From: Planococcus sp. MSAK28401
Lineage (GTDB): Bacteria; Bacillota; Bacilli; Bacillales_A; Planococcaceae
Direction of reading: 5' to 3'
DNA: 64,000 bases
Assembly: GCF_018283455.1 (NCBI RefSeq)
Contig: NZ_JAAMTH010000009.1
Coordinates: forward strand, 99,707 to 163,706
In this document: positions 1-7,535 of the stretch, one piece after another
How the letters are laid out: each line of letters begins with the position of its first letter
Position numbering within the stretch: position 1 is the first letter of the stretch
Notes under the pieces: model-generated
What the model was told of the DNA's origin: nothing
Database searches by the model: none
The model's input: only the letters and a program-made list of their open reading frames with translations
Made by a program: the position numbers and the translations under genes

Positions 1-2
1 AG

Positions 3-515
3 CACGTTTCTGAGGAAGAAGCGGTTTCTGAACTAATTGAAGAGCAAGAGAGTATCGAAATCGACTTGCCGACGCAAAAAGATAAATTTACATCTCACCT
101 AGAATTATCACAGTATATGTCGAATTTATTTTTCTTATATCATAAAGGCGATTTAAACACGGATGACTTTTATGAGAGGATAAAACCCCATTTGCATGAA
201 GACTTCTTAGAGCTATTGCCAAAGAGTGAAGCCGATCGGAAAGAAACTTTCGAAGTTTTACAGTATACATTTCTACAATACTTACCCGCTCCAATCGAAT
301 CTTATGAGCTAACCGAAGCAACTACTAATATCCGTGGTGATGAAGGTGAAAGCTACAGGAAGTATATAACAGATGATTCTCAATTTATTTTTTATACGTT
401 GAGGATGAAAAAAGAGGGAGATCAATGGTTTGTAACAGATGATAGCCCTGCTCCACCGTACGAAATTGATCCATCAATCGAAAAATCATTCAAAACTCCA
501 GGGGGCGAAGAGTAA
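3..515 (+). CDS. Partial hypothetical protein (5' end outside window)
   Basis: The reading frame is open to the left edge of the window, so the first methionine-like codon (TTG at 66) is probably internal and the gene starts upstream. The visible 170 residues begin with a Glu-rich acidic stretch and then a compact domain rich in Tyr/Phe. The final segment (residues Phe-Tyr-Thr-Leu-Arg-Met followed by Gly-Asp-Gln-Trp-Phe-Val) resembles the closing strands of NTF2-like domains found in Gram-positive conjugation proteins, but this is only a weak impression. The stop codon overlaps the next start (TAATG), so the two genes are translationally coupled. Function not recognised. Confidence 0.7.
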   Translation, partial: HVSEEEAVSELIEEQESIEIDLPTQKDKFTSHLELSQYMSNLFFLYHKGDLNTDDFYERIKPHLHEDFLELLPKSEADRKETFEVLQYTFLQYLPAPIESYELTEATTNIRGDEGESYRKYITDDSQFIFYTLRMKKEGDQWFVTDDSPAPPYEIDPSIEKSFKTPGGEE

Positions 516-1354
516 TGGTAAGTACAAAAGAACAAAAAGAGTTTGTAGCCGAAAAGTTGATGAAGCGTTTTAACAAAGATTATGAGTTTAAAGCCACAAT
601 TCAAGCAGTCACAACATTTTACGGTAAAAAAATTATGGCTTTTGCTTCTGAACCTGAAGATAAAAAATTTGTTGAGGATCACACGTTAGAAGTTGTCAGC
701 GAGCAATTCCTATTAGGTTATTACATTATGAGTGAAATGTTAGAAGATCCAGAGTTCCAATTGGAAGAAGAAGCCTGGAATTTAGGGAAGGGATACATCA
801 GAAACACAATGTATTCTCTCTTAGAAACAGTGATGCAAGATAGTGATGTTGAGTGGCAGCAGAGTGATTTGGAGAAACAATTTACAAAGCGGGTTCTAGC
901 ATCATTTTACGATGCTTATGAGGTGACCGTTCAGTTGCGTAAAGATGTACTCGCATTGGGGGCTTATTACGCTTTTACCGAATCACCACGCTATCAAGAG
1001 CCACCGGAAAAACCGCATTCATTGAGACTAGCAACGCCATACGATCTCACATTTTTAAACCCACAGGTATATATGCAAGGGGAAGCGGTTATAGAGAATA
1101 TGGAGAAATGGACTTTGTTTCAAACCGAATCCATCAAAGGTGCTCAAAAGGTGGGAACCATTCAGCTGATTGAGAAGGCACGGGATACAGGAGAAGTTGA
1201 AATCCACTTAGAAATCTTAATTTCCCAATTGATTAGTCAAAATGAGATAACTGATATAATCAATCAAATGATTGAAAAAATTCCCCAAGAAGAACATGCG
1301 AGAACTGTCATAGACTTTTTTTTAGTAACTGATCAGAAAACCTACCAATTATAA
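515..1354 (+). CDS. Hypothetical cytoplasmic protein, 279 aa
   Basis: The ATG at 515 overlaps the stop of the preceding gene by one base, which fixes the start and implies co-translation. The product is acidic, soluble, without a signal peptide or membrane segment, and mostly helical in appearance, with a segment of alternating charged and hydrophobic residues near the C-terminus (Ile-Gln-Leu-Ile-Glu-Lys). No family is recognised. It is the last gene of a rightward operon, since a strong hairpin terminator follows within 10 bases of the stop. It is convergent with the leftward PRTRC-like operon. Confidence 0.75.
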   Translation: MVSTKEQKEFVAEKLMKRFNKDYEFKATIQAVTTFYGKKIMAFASEPEDKKFVEDHTLEVVSEQFLLGYYIMSEMLEDPEFQLEEEAWNLGKGYIRNTMYSLLETVMQDSDVEWQQSDLEKQFTKRVLASFYDAYEVTVQLRKDVLALGAYYAFTESPRYQEPPEKPHSLRLATPYDLTFLNPQVYMQGEAVIENMEKWTLFQTESIKGAQKVGTIQLIEKARDTGEVEIHLEILISQLISQNEITDIINQMIEKIPQEEHARTVIDFFLVTDQKTYQL

Positions 1355-1360
1355 ATATGG

Positions 1361-1396
1361 AAAAGCCACTCTTTCAATTCGATAGAGTGGCTTTTT
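1361..1396. terminator. Bidirectional intrinsic terminator
   Basis: AAAAGCCACTCT at 1361-1372 pairs with AGAGTGGCTTTTT at 1384-1396. It has A and T tracts on both sides, so it can serve the rightward gene ending at 1354 and the leftward operon ending at 1418. Confidence 0.85.
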
Positions 1397-1417
1397 AGAA
1401 TAAAAAAAGAACCGCTC

Positions 1418-2293
1418 CTATAAGGAATGCGGTTCTTTAGTCTGTTTAATCGCCTCTGTAGAGCGCATATAGCCTTTCTTAGCTTGAAAGAAAGTAATGT
1501 GACTACTTAGGGTCATATCTTCTACAATCTCCGTCAGCACGCTTAAAATAGCTAATGCAGAGAATTTATTAACGATTAGTCGTTGTGGTTCGCTAGCGGT
1601 TAGTTCTGTACAGGATAAAGAGCTAGGTCGTTCTTGGTCATCTGTTTCAAGAATATCTGGAAAGGCATCTGCTACAGTTGGTAGCTTAGCAAGGTTCAGA
1701 TTCAAGCCAGTGACAATTTGACCGCTCCATCCGCTTTCGTTGAACGCTTTTAATTCATCTTCGGTCCATTGAGCTTTCGAGCGCGTTTGCCAGTCAGCAG
1801 GGACCACAGTAGATTCATTTCCAGCATCAATATATATACCTGCATTTTCCTTTATGAAATCGTGAATCACTTTGCGGGTATAGTTGTTATCAACACATCC
1901 GATCACAATCGGCATTAAGATATCCGAATAGGAAATGTCTGTTAAGTAGTCCGTGTTAAAAAGTTCTAACACATCTTCTACTGATTCAATATAGCCCGTG
2001 GTTTTGCTGCGAATATCAATGTTGTAAGCATAAGAATAGCGGGATGCAAGCACGTCAGCTTTTTTCAATCCAACTTCTGAAGCTAAAAACAATTGATTCC
2101 CCAAATTCTTCTCTTCAATCACGTCGGGATCGGCAATAACATAAGTAGCGGCGCGTTTACTTGTTCCAAGCAATTGTGCAATATGCTGAACGAGATAACC
2201 ACCCGTACCACCTGTCCCGATTTGAACGATAAATGGATAAATGCCTTTTTTGGTAGAGTAATCCGTTTTTGCTGAATCCAGAAGGTTAATCAT
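1418..2293 (-). CDS. ThiF/E1-like adenylating enzyme (PRTRC-type)
   Basis: An E1-like ThiF/MoeB/HesA-superfamily protein of 291 aa. The N-terminus carries the nucleotide-binding loop Gly-Thr-Gly-Gly-Thr-Gly-Gly (26-32). An Asp-Pro-Asp after the second strand and Asn-Leu-Gly-Asn-Gln (63-67) match the ATP-site layout of E1 enzymes, as does Gly-Cys-Val-Asp-Asn (132-136). A cysteine at 228 in a Ser-Leu-Ser-Cys-Thr-Glu context lies where PRTRC ThiF proteins keep a conserved Cys. In related systems such proteins adenylate the C-terminus of a ubiquitin-like protein. Its ATG overlaps the upstream JAMM gene stop (ATGA), and an E2-like gene lies further upstream, so the set matches the plasmid PRTRC module. 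I saw no ubiquitin-like protein gene nearby. Confidence 0.85.
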   Translation of the reverse strand: MINLLDSAKTDYSTKKGIYPFIVQIGTGGTGGYLVQHIAQLLGTSKRAATYVIADPDVIEEKNLGNQLFLASEVGLKKADVLASRYSYAYNIDIRSKTTGYIESVEDVLELFNTDYLTDISYSDILMPIVIGCVDNNYTRKVIHDFIKENAGIYIDAGNESTVVPADWQTRSKAQWTEDELKAFNESGWSGQIVTGLNLNLAKLPTVADAFPDILETDDQERPSSLSCTELTASEPQRLIVNKFSALAILSVLTEIVEDMTLSSHITFFQAKKGYMRSTEAIKQTKEPHSL

Positions 2294-3255
2294 TTGGCCA
2301 CCTCAATCTTGTGGAGATCGTACTCTGGGAGTTCAGAAAACGGTGTTTCAAATAAATCTGTGAGATTTAATGATTTGTGACCAATCTCTTCATTCACAAA
2401 CATTCGAGCGGTCATATCCGGAAAGAATTTCTGTGTATGCCCGATAATGGCATAGCACATTCCTGGAGATCGCTCAGATTGATTATCAAGTGAAGAGGGA
2501 GCGGGTGGCATAGTATGGTGCGAATGAATTTCTAGAAGTTTCATACCATCCGAAAAGCGGTCAGCTAATTCAAATATTGTCTCGATCACTTCGATCTGAT
2601 ATTCTTCAACTCGCTGCGAAGGAATATCCAACACATATTGTTGAGTATTCGTCATATAGTAGATGTCGGCATGAACTTCAAGGCTATGCTTTCCATACTC
2701 TTTAGCTATCGCAATAAATTGCTGTAGCAAAGTAAATGGAAGAGGATAAAGAGAAGACCGGAAGTGATTCCGGTCTTGATTTGGTGCGCCTTTCGGTTTT
2801 GCTTTCATGACGATCACGATAATGTTCTTTTTCTTCAAAAAGACCACATCGGTATGATTTTTAACCAATTCCGGATACTCTTTCTCCATCCGCGCTCGGA
2901 GCATTTCTCCGGTTAGCGGCTGGCGTACAGGGTCTTGGTCTTTTTTCTTCACAAGCAATCCTTCAGCAAGCTCTTCAGGTGAAAAGAAATCCACTACCGG
3001 TAGCGAATCGCCCATGAAGCGAATAACGGTCTCTTCGTCCGGTTTAAAAGCGTCTGCGGCATCCTTTTTAGGAGCGGGAGCTTTTGGGGCTTCTTTTGGT
3101 CCATATACAGCATTAGCAGCATTAACTTTCTTCTGCAGTTCTTCTTGCTGTTTGGCTTTCTTCTCGGCTTCAGCTTGTTTTTTCTGGTTTTCTTTATCTT
3201 GTTTCTCTTTTTCGTTGGAATCCACCATATTGAAAAGCTCGAAAATGTTAGTCAT
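2290..3255 (-). CDS. JAB/JAMM metalloprotease-like protein (PRTRC protein A-like)
   Basis: A 321-aa protein with two parts. Residues 12-75 are a highly charged Lys/Glu/Gln/Ala-rich coiled-coil or disordered linker. Residues about 80-321 are a JAB1/MPN-type domain. The zinc motif is complete: His244-x-His246-x7-Ser254-x2-Asp257, preceded by Glu242. In the JAMM family this motif removes ubiquitin-like proteins by isopeptide cleavage; PRTRC protein A is the plasmid version. It sits between the E2-like and E1-like genes in one leftward operon and overlaps the E1 start by 4 bases. The start has GAGGAGA eight bases upstream. The substrate is unknown. Confidence 0.85.
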   Translation of the reverse strand: MTNIFELFNMVDSNEKEKQDKENQKKQAEAEKKAKQQEELQKKVNAANAVYGPKEAPKAPAPKKDAADAFKPDEETVIRFMGDSLPVVDFFSPEELAEGLLVKKKDQDPVRQPLTGEMLRARMEKEYPELVKNHTDVVFLKKKNIIVIVMKAKPKGAPNQDRNHFRSSLYPLPFTLLQQFIAIAKEYGKHSLEVHADIYYMTNTQQYVLDIPSQRVEEYQIEVIETIFELADRFSDGMKLLEIHSHHTMPPAPSSLDNQSERSPGMCYAIIGHTQKFFPDMTARMFVNEEIGHKSLNLTDLFETPFSELPEYDLHKIEVAK

Positions 3256-3311
3256 AGTAAGTTCTCCTCTCTTGAAGCTATCCTCTAAGGTATAGGCTTA
3301 CTCAAGTCCAA

Positions 3312-4031
3312 TTAATAATCTGTTTCTCTCAAAACCTGTTCGAGTGTTTTACGTGCGGGAACAAGCCAATCATCGCTATAGGGCTGCTCGTCCAATTCGT
3401 GAAGCAACTTCCGGAAAGTGTTGATTCCTAAGGTAGTCCGTACACCATGGTCCTCGTTAAAAGGAGCAGAAAAGAACAGCAATACTGCTTTTTTCGCTTC
3501 TAATAGAGAATCGACCAGGAGTCGTTCGTTAATACCCCAGCAAACCGTTCCAGAGCCTTTCATGACGTTTGGATAGGGAAAGTCATATAAGGGCGTTTCA
3601 GGCGTAATGGGCTCCTTATTGTTCTCTACCGCATAAATCCGCATCGTATCAATTAGTTTTTGATTTCCCATGCCTTTGAGTTCACACATAAAGATCATTC
3701 GAGGAAAGGCGAGAGAAAAGAATTCGTCTTCACCTTTGTATCGAATATCAAATGACTTTTGCGGAATCTCAAAAACGACCTGCTCTAAATTTCCACTCGG
3801 ATGACTGGAATAAAGTAATGTGCCTTCCGGAAGAATAGGGGAGACGATCATCTCTTCTCTCAAATTAGGTTCGCTTTCAGGCATTTCGCTAATGTTAGAC
3901 AATACGCGAATGACTTGTTCCAATGAAAAGTATTGTTCCGGCCCTTTTACACCTGGGGCTATCTCTTGGCGTCCGATGATTGGAAAATCGGGATTTTTTG
4001 GCACGTCAGTGAATTGCAATGTCCAATTCAT
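3312..4031 (-). CDS. E2-like ubiquitin-conjugating-fold protein (PRTRC protein B-like)
   Basis: 239 aa from the ATG at 4031. That start has AAGGAAG eight bases upstream and overlaps the previous gene's stop (ATGA), so I prefer it over an in-frame start further upstream. The diagnostic stretch is Tyr-Asp-Phe-Pro-Tyr-Pro-Asn-Val (149-156) followed by Gly-Thr-Val-Cys-Trp-Gly (162-167). This resembles the proline-rich loop plus catalytic Cys of E2-like PRTRC protein B, so Cys164 is the candidate thioester residue. It lies immediately upstream of the JAMM and E1-like genes. The fold assignment rests on this motif and the neighbourhood, so it is good but not certain. Confidence 0.75.
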   Translation of the reverse strand: MNWTLQFTDVPKNPDFPIIGRQEIAPGVKGPEQYFSLEQVIRVLSNISEMPESEPNLREEMIVSPILPEGTLLYSSHPSGNLEQVVFEIPQKSFDIRYKGEDEFFSLAFPRMIFMCELKGMGNQKLIDTMRIYAVENNKEPITPETPLYDFPYPNVMKGSGTVCWGINERLLVDSLLEAKKAVLLFFSAPFNEDHGVRTTLGINTFRKLLHELDEQPYSDDWLVPARKTLEQVLRETDY

Positions 4032-4537
4032 GAAGTCACTTCCTTTTTGGTGTTTTTGCTGTGAAGCAATATCTCTCTCAACGCATCGTCGTATGCTGGT
4101 AAACCGAAATCGGTAATTGTGCAAAAAAACAATTTACCTTTCTGTTTTCCGAACGCCAATGATTCGTCGTAATCTAGACAATCGATTGGGAAATCGGCGG
4201 CAGCAGGATAATCAATTTCAAAAATCGCCAGCTCTTGGTTTGTAAAAGCTTTTTCGATTTTCTCTTTTCCGCTGTCTGTAAATTGGCTATTAGCCATAAA
4301 GCTCTCGTAGTCTTTATCAAAGTCATCACAATACGTATCGTAAACAGTTAACTCAAAAACTTTAGATACAATGCCAGTGAAGACTTCGACTATTTCTAAA
4401 CTGCCATAGTAGGTAGGAATGATAGAAAGATCCTTTAGTTTCTTGGGCTCTATCCCCGACTTAACTGCGACAGCTACCAGTTTTAAAGACCGCAAATATT
4501 CTTGGCACATATAAAATTCTTCATGCTCCATGCTCAT
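4028..4537 (-). CDS. Hypothetical protein in PRTRC-like operon, 169 aa
   Basis: An acidic soluble protein of 169 aa with no signal or membrane segment and no recognised family. It has Tyr/Phe-rich segments and a C-terminal Phe-Gly-Lys-Gln-Lys-Gly-Lys-Leu-Phe-Phe stretch. It overlaps the E2-like gene by four bases (ATGA) and follows the 111-aa gene by 9 bases. It is therefore a fixed member of the leftward operon and may be a substrate, adaptor or regulator of the E1/E2/JAMM set. It does not end in Gly-Gly, so it is not an obvious ubiquitin-like modifier. Confidence 0.7.
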   Translation of the reverse strand: MSMEHEEFYMCQEYLRSLKLVAVAVKSGIEPKKLKDLSIIPTYYGSLEIVEVFTGIVSKVFELTVYDTYCDDFDKDYESFMANSQFTDSGKEKIEKAFTNQELAIFEIDYPAAADFPIDCLDYDESLAFGKQKGKLFFCTITDFGLPAYDDALREILLHSKNTKKEVTS

Positions 4538-4546
4538 GGAATCACC

Positions 4547-4882
4547 TCATATCAACGGAAAAGCCGGTATAGGCCTTTCCGTTTCAGTTTTAGAAAAATT
4601 CCACATTATCTCGAGCATACAAAGAAGAGAGGACCACGGTGAGTCTTGTAAGAAGTAGATGGTGCCTAATTCATCTTCACTTCTTACAGATTGCTCAAAG
4701 AGGTCATATGCTTTATTTACCGCCTCAACAGTTAAGAGAGAAAAATCGATGTGTTTGACGTCCATTCGATTCAACATACAATAAAGCGCGTACATCTCCT
4801 TCTCTACTTCAGCAGATTCATTTCTTTCATAAACAGGCTGCGCTTCGAAAGCAGCGTTTATCTTTTCAAAGTCGTATTTCAT
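4547..4882 (-). CDS. Hypothetical protein, 111 aa
   Basis: A small acidic, apparently all-helical protein that starts the PRTRC-like transcription unit after the dnaN terminator. Its ATG is preceded by GAAGGAG. No domain is recognised. The next gene begins only 9 bases after its stop. A role in the ubiquitin-like system is inferred from position alone. Its sequence, with predicted helices and no beta-grasp pattern or C-terminal diglycine, argues against its being the modifier. Confidence 0.65.
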   Translation of the reverse strand: MKYDFEKINAAFEAQPVYERNESAEVEKEMYALYCMLNRMDVKHIDFSLLTVEAVNKAYDLFEQSVRSEDELGTIYFLQDSPWSSLLCMLEIMWNFSKTETERPIPAFPLI

Positions 4883-4904
4883 ACCAATTCTCCTTCAGAA
4901 AATG

Positions 4905-4941
4905 AAAAGAACACGATGGCTTGATGGCCGTCATGTTCTTT
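4905..4941 (-). terminator. Hairpin between dnaN and the PRTRC-like genes
   Basis: AAAAGAACACGATGGC (4905-4920) pairs imperfectly with GCCGTCATGTTCTTT (4927-4941). Read leftward it ends in TTCTTTTC, so it is a plausible intrinsic terminator just after the sliding-clamp gene, inside a run of co-oriented genes. Confidence 0.65.
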
Positions 4942-4957
4942 CACTCTCAATGTATTT

Positions 4958-6061
4958 TTAATATGTTCTCACTGGCAAGATCAATTGTACTTGCTTTGTT
5001 TTTTCGTTAACTCCCTCTACAGTGAATGGGCGCTGGGCTCCACAAAAGTTCAGCTTAACAGCATCTGAATCGATTCGTTTCAGAGCTTCAAGCAAAAACC
5101 CAGAAGAGAAAGAAACTGTGAATCCGGCTTCACCCGTGTATTCAATAAATGAAAGCTCACGATGTCCTTTAGCGGTTTCGTTTTTTGAATCCAGCTTTAC
5201 AAAAAGTCCATCCACTTCTAGCTTGATTACGCCTTCTGAGGAAAGAGTCGATAGCAACTGAAGAGATTCAGTGAATTCTTTAGCGTCTACTGTCAATTCG
5301 CCATCAAAAGTTGTCGGAATCAAACGCTGTGTGTCAGGATAGTTGCCTTCCAACAAGCGAGAGTAATAGATCGTATTCCCGTTGGCCATCGCGATTTGCG
5401 AGGTATCAATTGATAAGAGAATATCTTTGGAAAGGTCAAATGCTTTTAATGCGTGATCCAGCATTTTACCAGGAATCGTAACCGATACTTCCTCCAATTT
5501 CTCTTCCAAAGGAATAGTGACTTTTGCTAACCGATGGCTATCAGTCGAGATTGCTTGCAGGGTTTCGCCAACCTGTAGATTCACGCCTGTTAAAACAGGG
5601 CGAGTTTCTGTTTTGGCAACTGCAAAAACCGTTCGGGAGATAAGTTCAGAGAACTTTTGGCCCGTTAGAACAATTGGCGCTGACGTAGGATTGGCTCCGA
5701 TCTTCGGATAATCCTCAGCTGCCATTGTCGTGAAGCTCAAAGAGGTTTTCTTTCCTTGAGTCACCTGTAGGTTTTTGTCAACAAGCTCGAATGTGATTTC
5801 TCCACTAAGTTTAGATGTAACTTCAAAAGCTTCTTTTGTAAGAACAGCCGCTCCTGCAGTGTCAATCATTGTTGTTTCTCCATTTGGAAGAATGCGATGA
5901 ATGATACTTTCGCTGGCGTTACTGGCTGTTAGCACAATACAATCGTCCATTGCTTCTACTTTAATTCCTGACAAAATTGGAATCGTACCTTTAGCGTTCA
6001 GAACCGGACGGAGTTTTTGCATAGCTTGTTGGATAGCATCTTTAGTTAGTGTGAATTTCAT
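4958..6061 (-). CDS. dnaN: DNA polymerase III beta subunit (sliding clamp)
   Basis: 367 aa, close to the usual ~375 aa of bacterial beta clamps. The three repeated clamp domains are visible from the start (Met-Lys-Phe-Thr-Leu) to the typical C-terminal Gln-Leu-Ile-Leu-Pro-Val-Arg-Thr-Tyr. The latter matches the conserved C-terminal Leu-Pro-(Val/Met)-Arg motif. It forms a ring on DNA and tethers polymerases. The start has AAGGGAG ten bases upstream. A second clamp on a mobile element, between a Rad52-like annealing protein and the PRTRC-like operon, suggests element-specific replication or repair. Hairpins lie on both sides, so it may be separately terminated. Confidence 0.95.
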   Translation of the reverse strand: MKFTLTKDAIQQAMQKLRPVLNAKGTIPILSGIKVEAMDDCIVLTASNASESIIHRILPNGETTMIDTAGAAVLTKEAFEVTSKLSGEITFELVDKNLQVTQGKKTSLSFTTMAAEDYPKIGANPTSAPIVLTGQKFSELISRTVFAVAKTETRPVLTGVNLQVGETLQAISTDSHRLAKVTIPLEEKLEEVSVTIPGKMLDHALKAFDLSKDILLSIDTSQIAMANGNTIYYSRLLEGNYPDTQRLIPTTFDGELTVDAKEFTESLQLLSTLSSEGVIKLEVDGLFVKLDSKNETAKGHRELSFIEYTGEAGFTVSFSSGFLLEALKRIDSDAVKLNFCGAQRPFTVEGVNEKTKQVQLILPVRTY

Positions 6062-6118
6062 TTTAATATTCTCCCTTCACTTCGCTGCCCTAAAAGGTGC
6101 AGACTTACAAGCAATAAA

Positions 6119-6161
6119 AAAACACATAGAAGAGAAGGGGATGCCTTCTCCTTTATGTGTT
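6119..6161 (-). terminator. Hairpin between rad52-like gene and dnaN
   Basis: AACACATA (6121-6128) pairs with TATGTGTT (6154-6161), and GAGAAGG (6132-6138) with CCTTCTC (6144-6150). In the leftward direction the stem runs into seven T residues. This is an intrinsic terminator placed between two co-oriented maintenance genes. Confidence 0.8.
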
Positions 6162-6173
6162 CAAGTCTCTCGA

Positions 6174-7175
6174 TTAAGCTGGTTGAACCGCTTTACGGTC
6201 TTCTTGGATCAGCTGAATCGTTTCATTACAAATGGTTTTGTCCATTTTAAGCAATAGGCTCAAATGGCTTTCCAGTTTCTCGTGTAGAGTAATTTGCGCG
6301 TAATACAGCATTTCATCTTCCGTCAATTTTAGACTTTGACAATACTCAATGTACTTTTTGACGGGGATTAATACTTTGGCAACTTCTCTTAATTGTTCTT
6401 CGGTAGCTTCCCCTATTTGCATCCGCTCACCGGTAATTTTCTTCATGAGTCCAGGTACAAACTCGACACCGATTGAAAGCGACTTGAATAAGGAAATTGT
6501 ATGCTCCAAAGGAGATTTCTCGGTCATACTCGATGCCATATCAGCTGATTTTCCAGTACGGTCTTTTGGCTTTTCATTTGATTGGTCGAGATGTGCCGTT
6601 GTAGTGCTAGAATCAAAAGTCTCTGTTCGCTGTTCTTGGTTGTTGGATTGCTTACATCCTTCAGGCAAGAACTTCGCAGGAATAGTAGGCGGGTTAAATT
6701 TACCGCTGATTTGTCTTTTCTCTCCCGAAATTTTGAAATAACCATACACGTTACATTTGCCTTTTTTCTGTAACGGTACCCAAAAATTAGGGAGGTCATA
6801 CAAATATCGGCCGATGCCCCATTGAACTGCTGCTCGTTTGAGGGCATTGGAATAGCCGCCTTTAATTGATTCAATGTCTGAAATTTCTGCTCCATCAACT
6901 CGTGAGATCCATTCTCCTTCGATTTTGATGGACAAAATACAACTGAATCCTTGTTTCTGTCCTTTTGCGGTCTCGATAATCATTTGCTTGAAGTCCGATT
7001 TCCAAAGAGCTCCGCAAGTTGTATCTAAGCGATCCATAATAACGCGAGCATTTAGATAAGGGACAACAAGTATTGAGATTTCTCCGTTTCTCTCGGTAGC
7101 AGATTGAACTTTCCATTCGATTTCATCATAACTAAATGGTGCTTTCAATCCCTCCATAACTTTTGTGTTCTCCAT
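6174..7175 (-). CDS. Rad52/Rad22-family single-strand annealing protein
   Basis: 333 aa from the ATG at 7175. A longer TTG start exists at 7196, but the extra residues are encoded by the conserved leader shared with radC, so I reject it. The N-terminal half (to about residue 165) fits the Rad52/22 double-strand-break repair family. Visible pieces include Phe-Ser-Tyr-Asp-Glu-Ile-Glu-Trp-Lys-Val, an Ala-Arg-Val-Ile-Met-Asp-Arg-Leu-Asp segment, and Gly-Tyr-Ser-Asn-Ala-Leu-Lys-Arg-Ala-Ala-Val-Gln-Trp-Gly-Ile-Gly-Arg-Tyr. The remainder is a polar linker and a helical tail. Such proteins anneal complementary strands in phage and plasmid recombination. The 5' leader carries structured element copy A. 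Confidence 0.85.
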   Translation of the reverse strand: MENTKVMEGLKAPFSYDEIEWKVQSATERNGEISILVVPYLNARVIMDRLDTTCGALWKSDFKQMIIETAKGQKQGFSCILSIKIEGEWISRVDGAEISDIESIKGGYSNALKRAAVQWGIGRYLYDLPNFWVPLQKKGKCNVYGYFKISGEKRQISGKFNPPTIPAKFLPEGCKQSNNQEQRTETFDSSTTTAHLDQSNEKPKDRTGKSADMASSMTEKSPLEHTISLFKSLSIGVEFVPGLMKKITGERMQIGEATEEQLREVAKVLIPVKKYIEYCQSLKLTEDEMLYYAQITLHEKLESHLSLLLKMDKTICNETIQLIQEDRKAVQPA

Positions 7176-7230
7176 TAAAAATACACCCTTTCCCAAACGT
7201 TTTTACTCTTCAATTTTTAATTGAAAACGC

Positions 7231-7332
7231 AAAAAAGCCCCTGGGTTGATTAGTCATCATAGCAAAATAGCTATGTGTCAGAATCAGCCCAGAGGCTTGT
7301 TAGAGTCATCACCGTCAGAACGTGTAACGTTC
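7231..7332 (-). ncRNA. Structured leader element, copy A (upstream of rad52-like gene)
   Basis: Read leftward it has four parts. A 5-bp hairpin is at 7318-7332. The single-stranded box GGTGATGA is at 7306-7313. AAGCCTCTGGG (7288-7298) pairs with CCCAGGGGCTT (7235-7245), enclosing the inner hairpin CATAGC/GCTATG (7258-7275). A run of T follows (7231-7236). The start codon lies 55 bases further on. The same order, boxes and stems occur at 9113-9211 and 39805-39910, with different bases in the first hairpin but preserved pairing. It reads as a cis-regulatory RNA ending in a terminator-like stem. Confidence 0.8.
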
Positions 7333-7402
7333 GACAAAATTAAAAAAATTAAAGAATATACTGATAGTATACCCGTTCTTCCATCAAAAATAAATAGAGT
7401 TA

Positions 7403-7431
7403 TTACTTTTTTGGAAAAGCTGTGCTATAGT
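7403..7431 (+). promoter_or_regulatory. Promoter for the 7536 gene
   Basis: TTACTT (7403-7408), a 17-base spacer and an extended -10, TG-n-TATAGT (7423-7431). The predicted start near 7438 gives a ~100-nt leader that contains the attenuator hairpin at 7462-7510. Confidence 0.6.
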
Positions 7432-7461
7432 CAAAGTAATTTCAAATCAACGCAAGCACTG

Positions 7462-7510
7462 CGCATATTCACCGCTATCTTATGAGATAGCGGGAATGTG
7501 CGTTTTTTTT
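7462..7510 (+). terminator. Intrinsic terminator inside 5' leader (attenuator)
   Basis: A long continuous hairpin. CGCATATTC (7462-7470) pairs with GAATGTGCG (7494-7502), and CCGCTATCT (7472-7480) with AGATAGCGG (7485-7493). The loop is TATG and eight T residues follow at 7503-7510. It lies between promoter and start codon (7536), so transcription of the gene must read through it. Confidence 0.8.
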
Positions 7511-7535
7511 ATTTTCTATAAAGGAAGGGGATTAC

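Noticed and set aside
4028..4882. The two unknown genes of the PRTRC-like operon as ubiquitin-like proteins
   Set aside because: Neither shows a beta-grasp strand pattern nor a C-terminal Gly-Gly.
7318..7332. GAACGTGTAACGTTC looks like a LexA box upstream of the rad52-like gene
   Set aside because: The spacing between GAAC and GTTC is too long for the SOS consensus, and the bases form the first hairpin of leader copy A, which is paired but not conserved in sequence in the other copies.
7357..7371. Palindrome TATACT-GAT-AGTATA between divergent genes
   Set aside because: It could be an operator, but it occurs once, is AT-rich and short, and I see no regulator to assign, so it is not reported as a feature.
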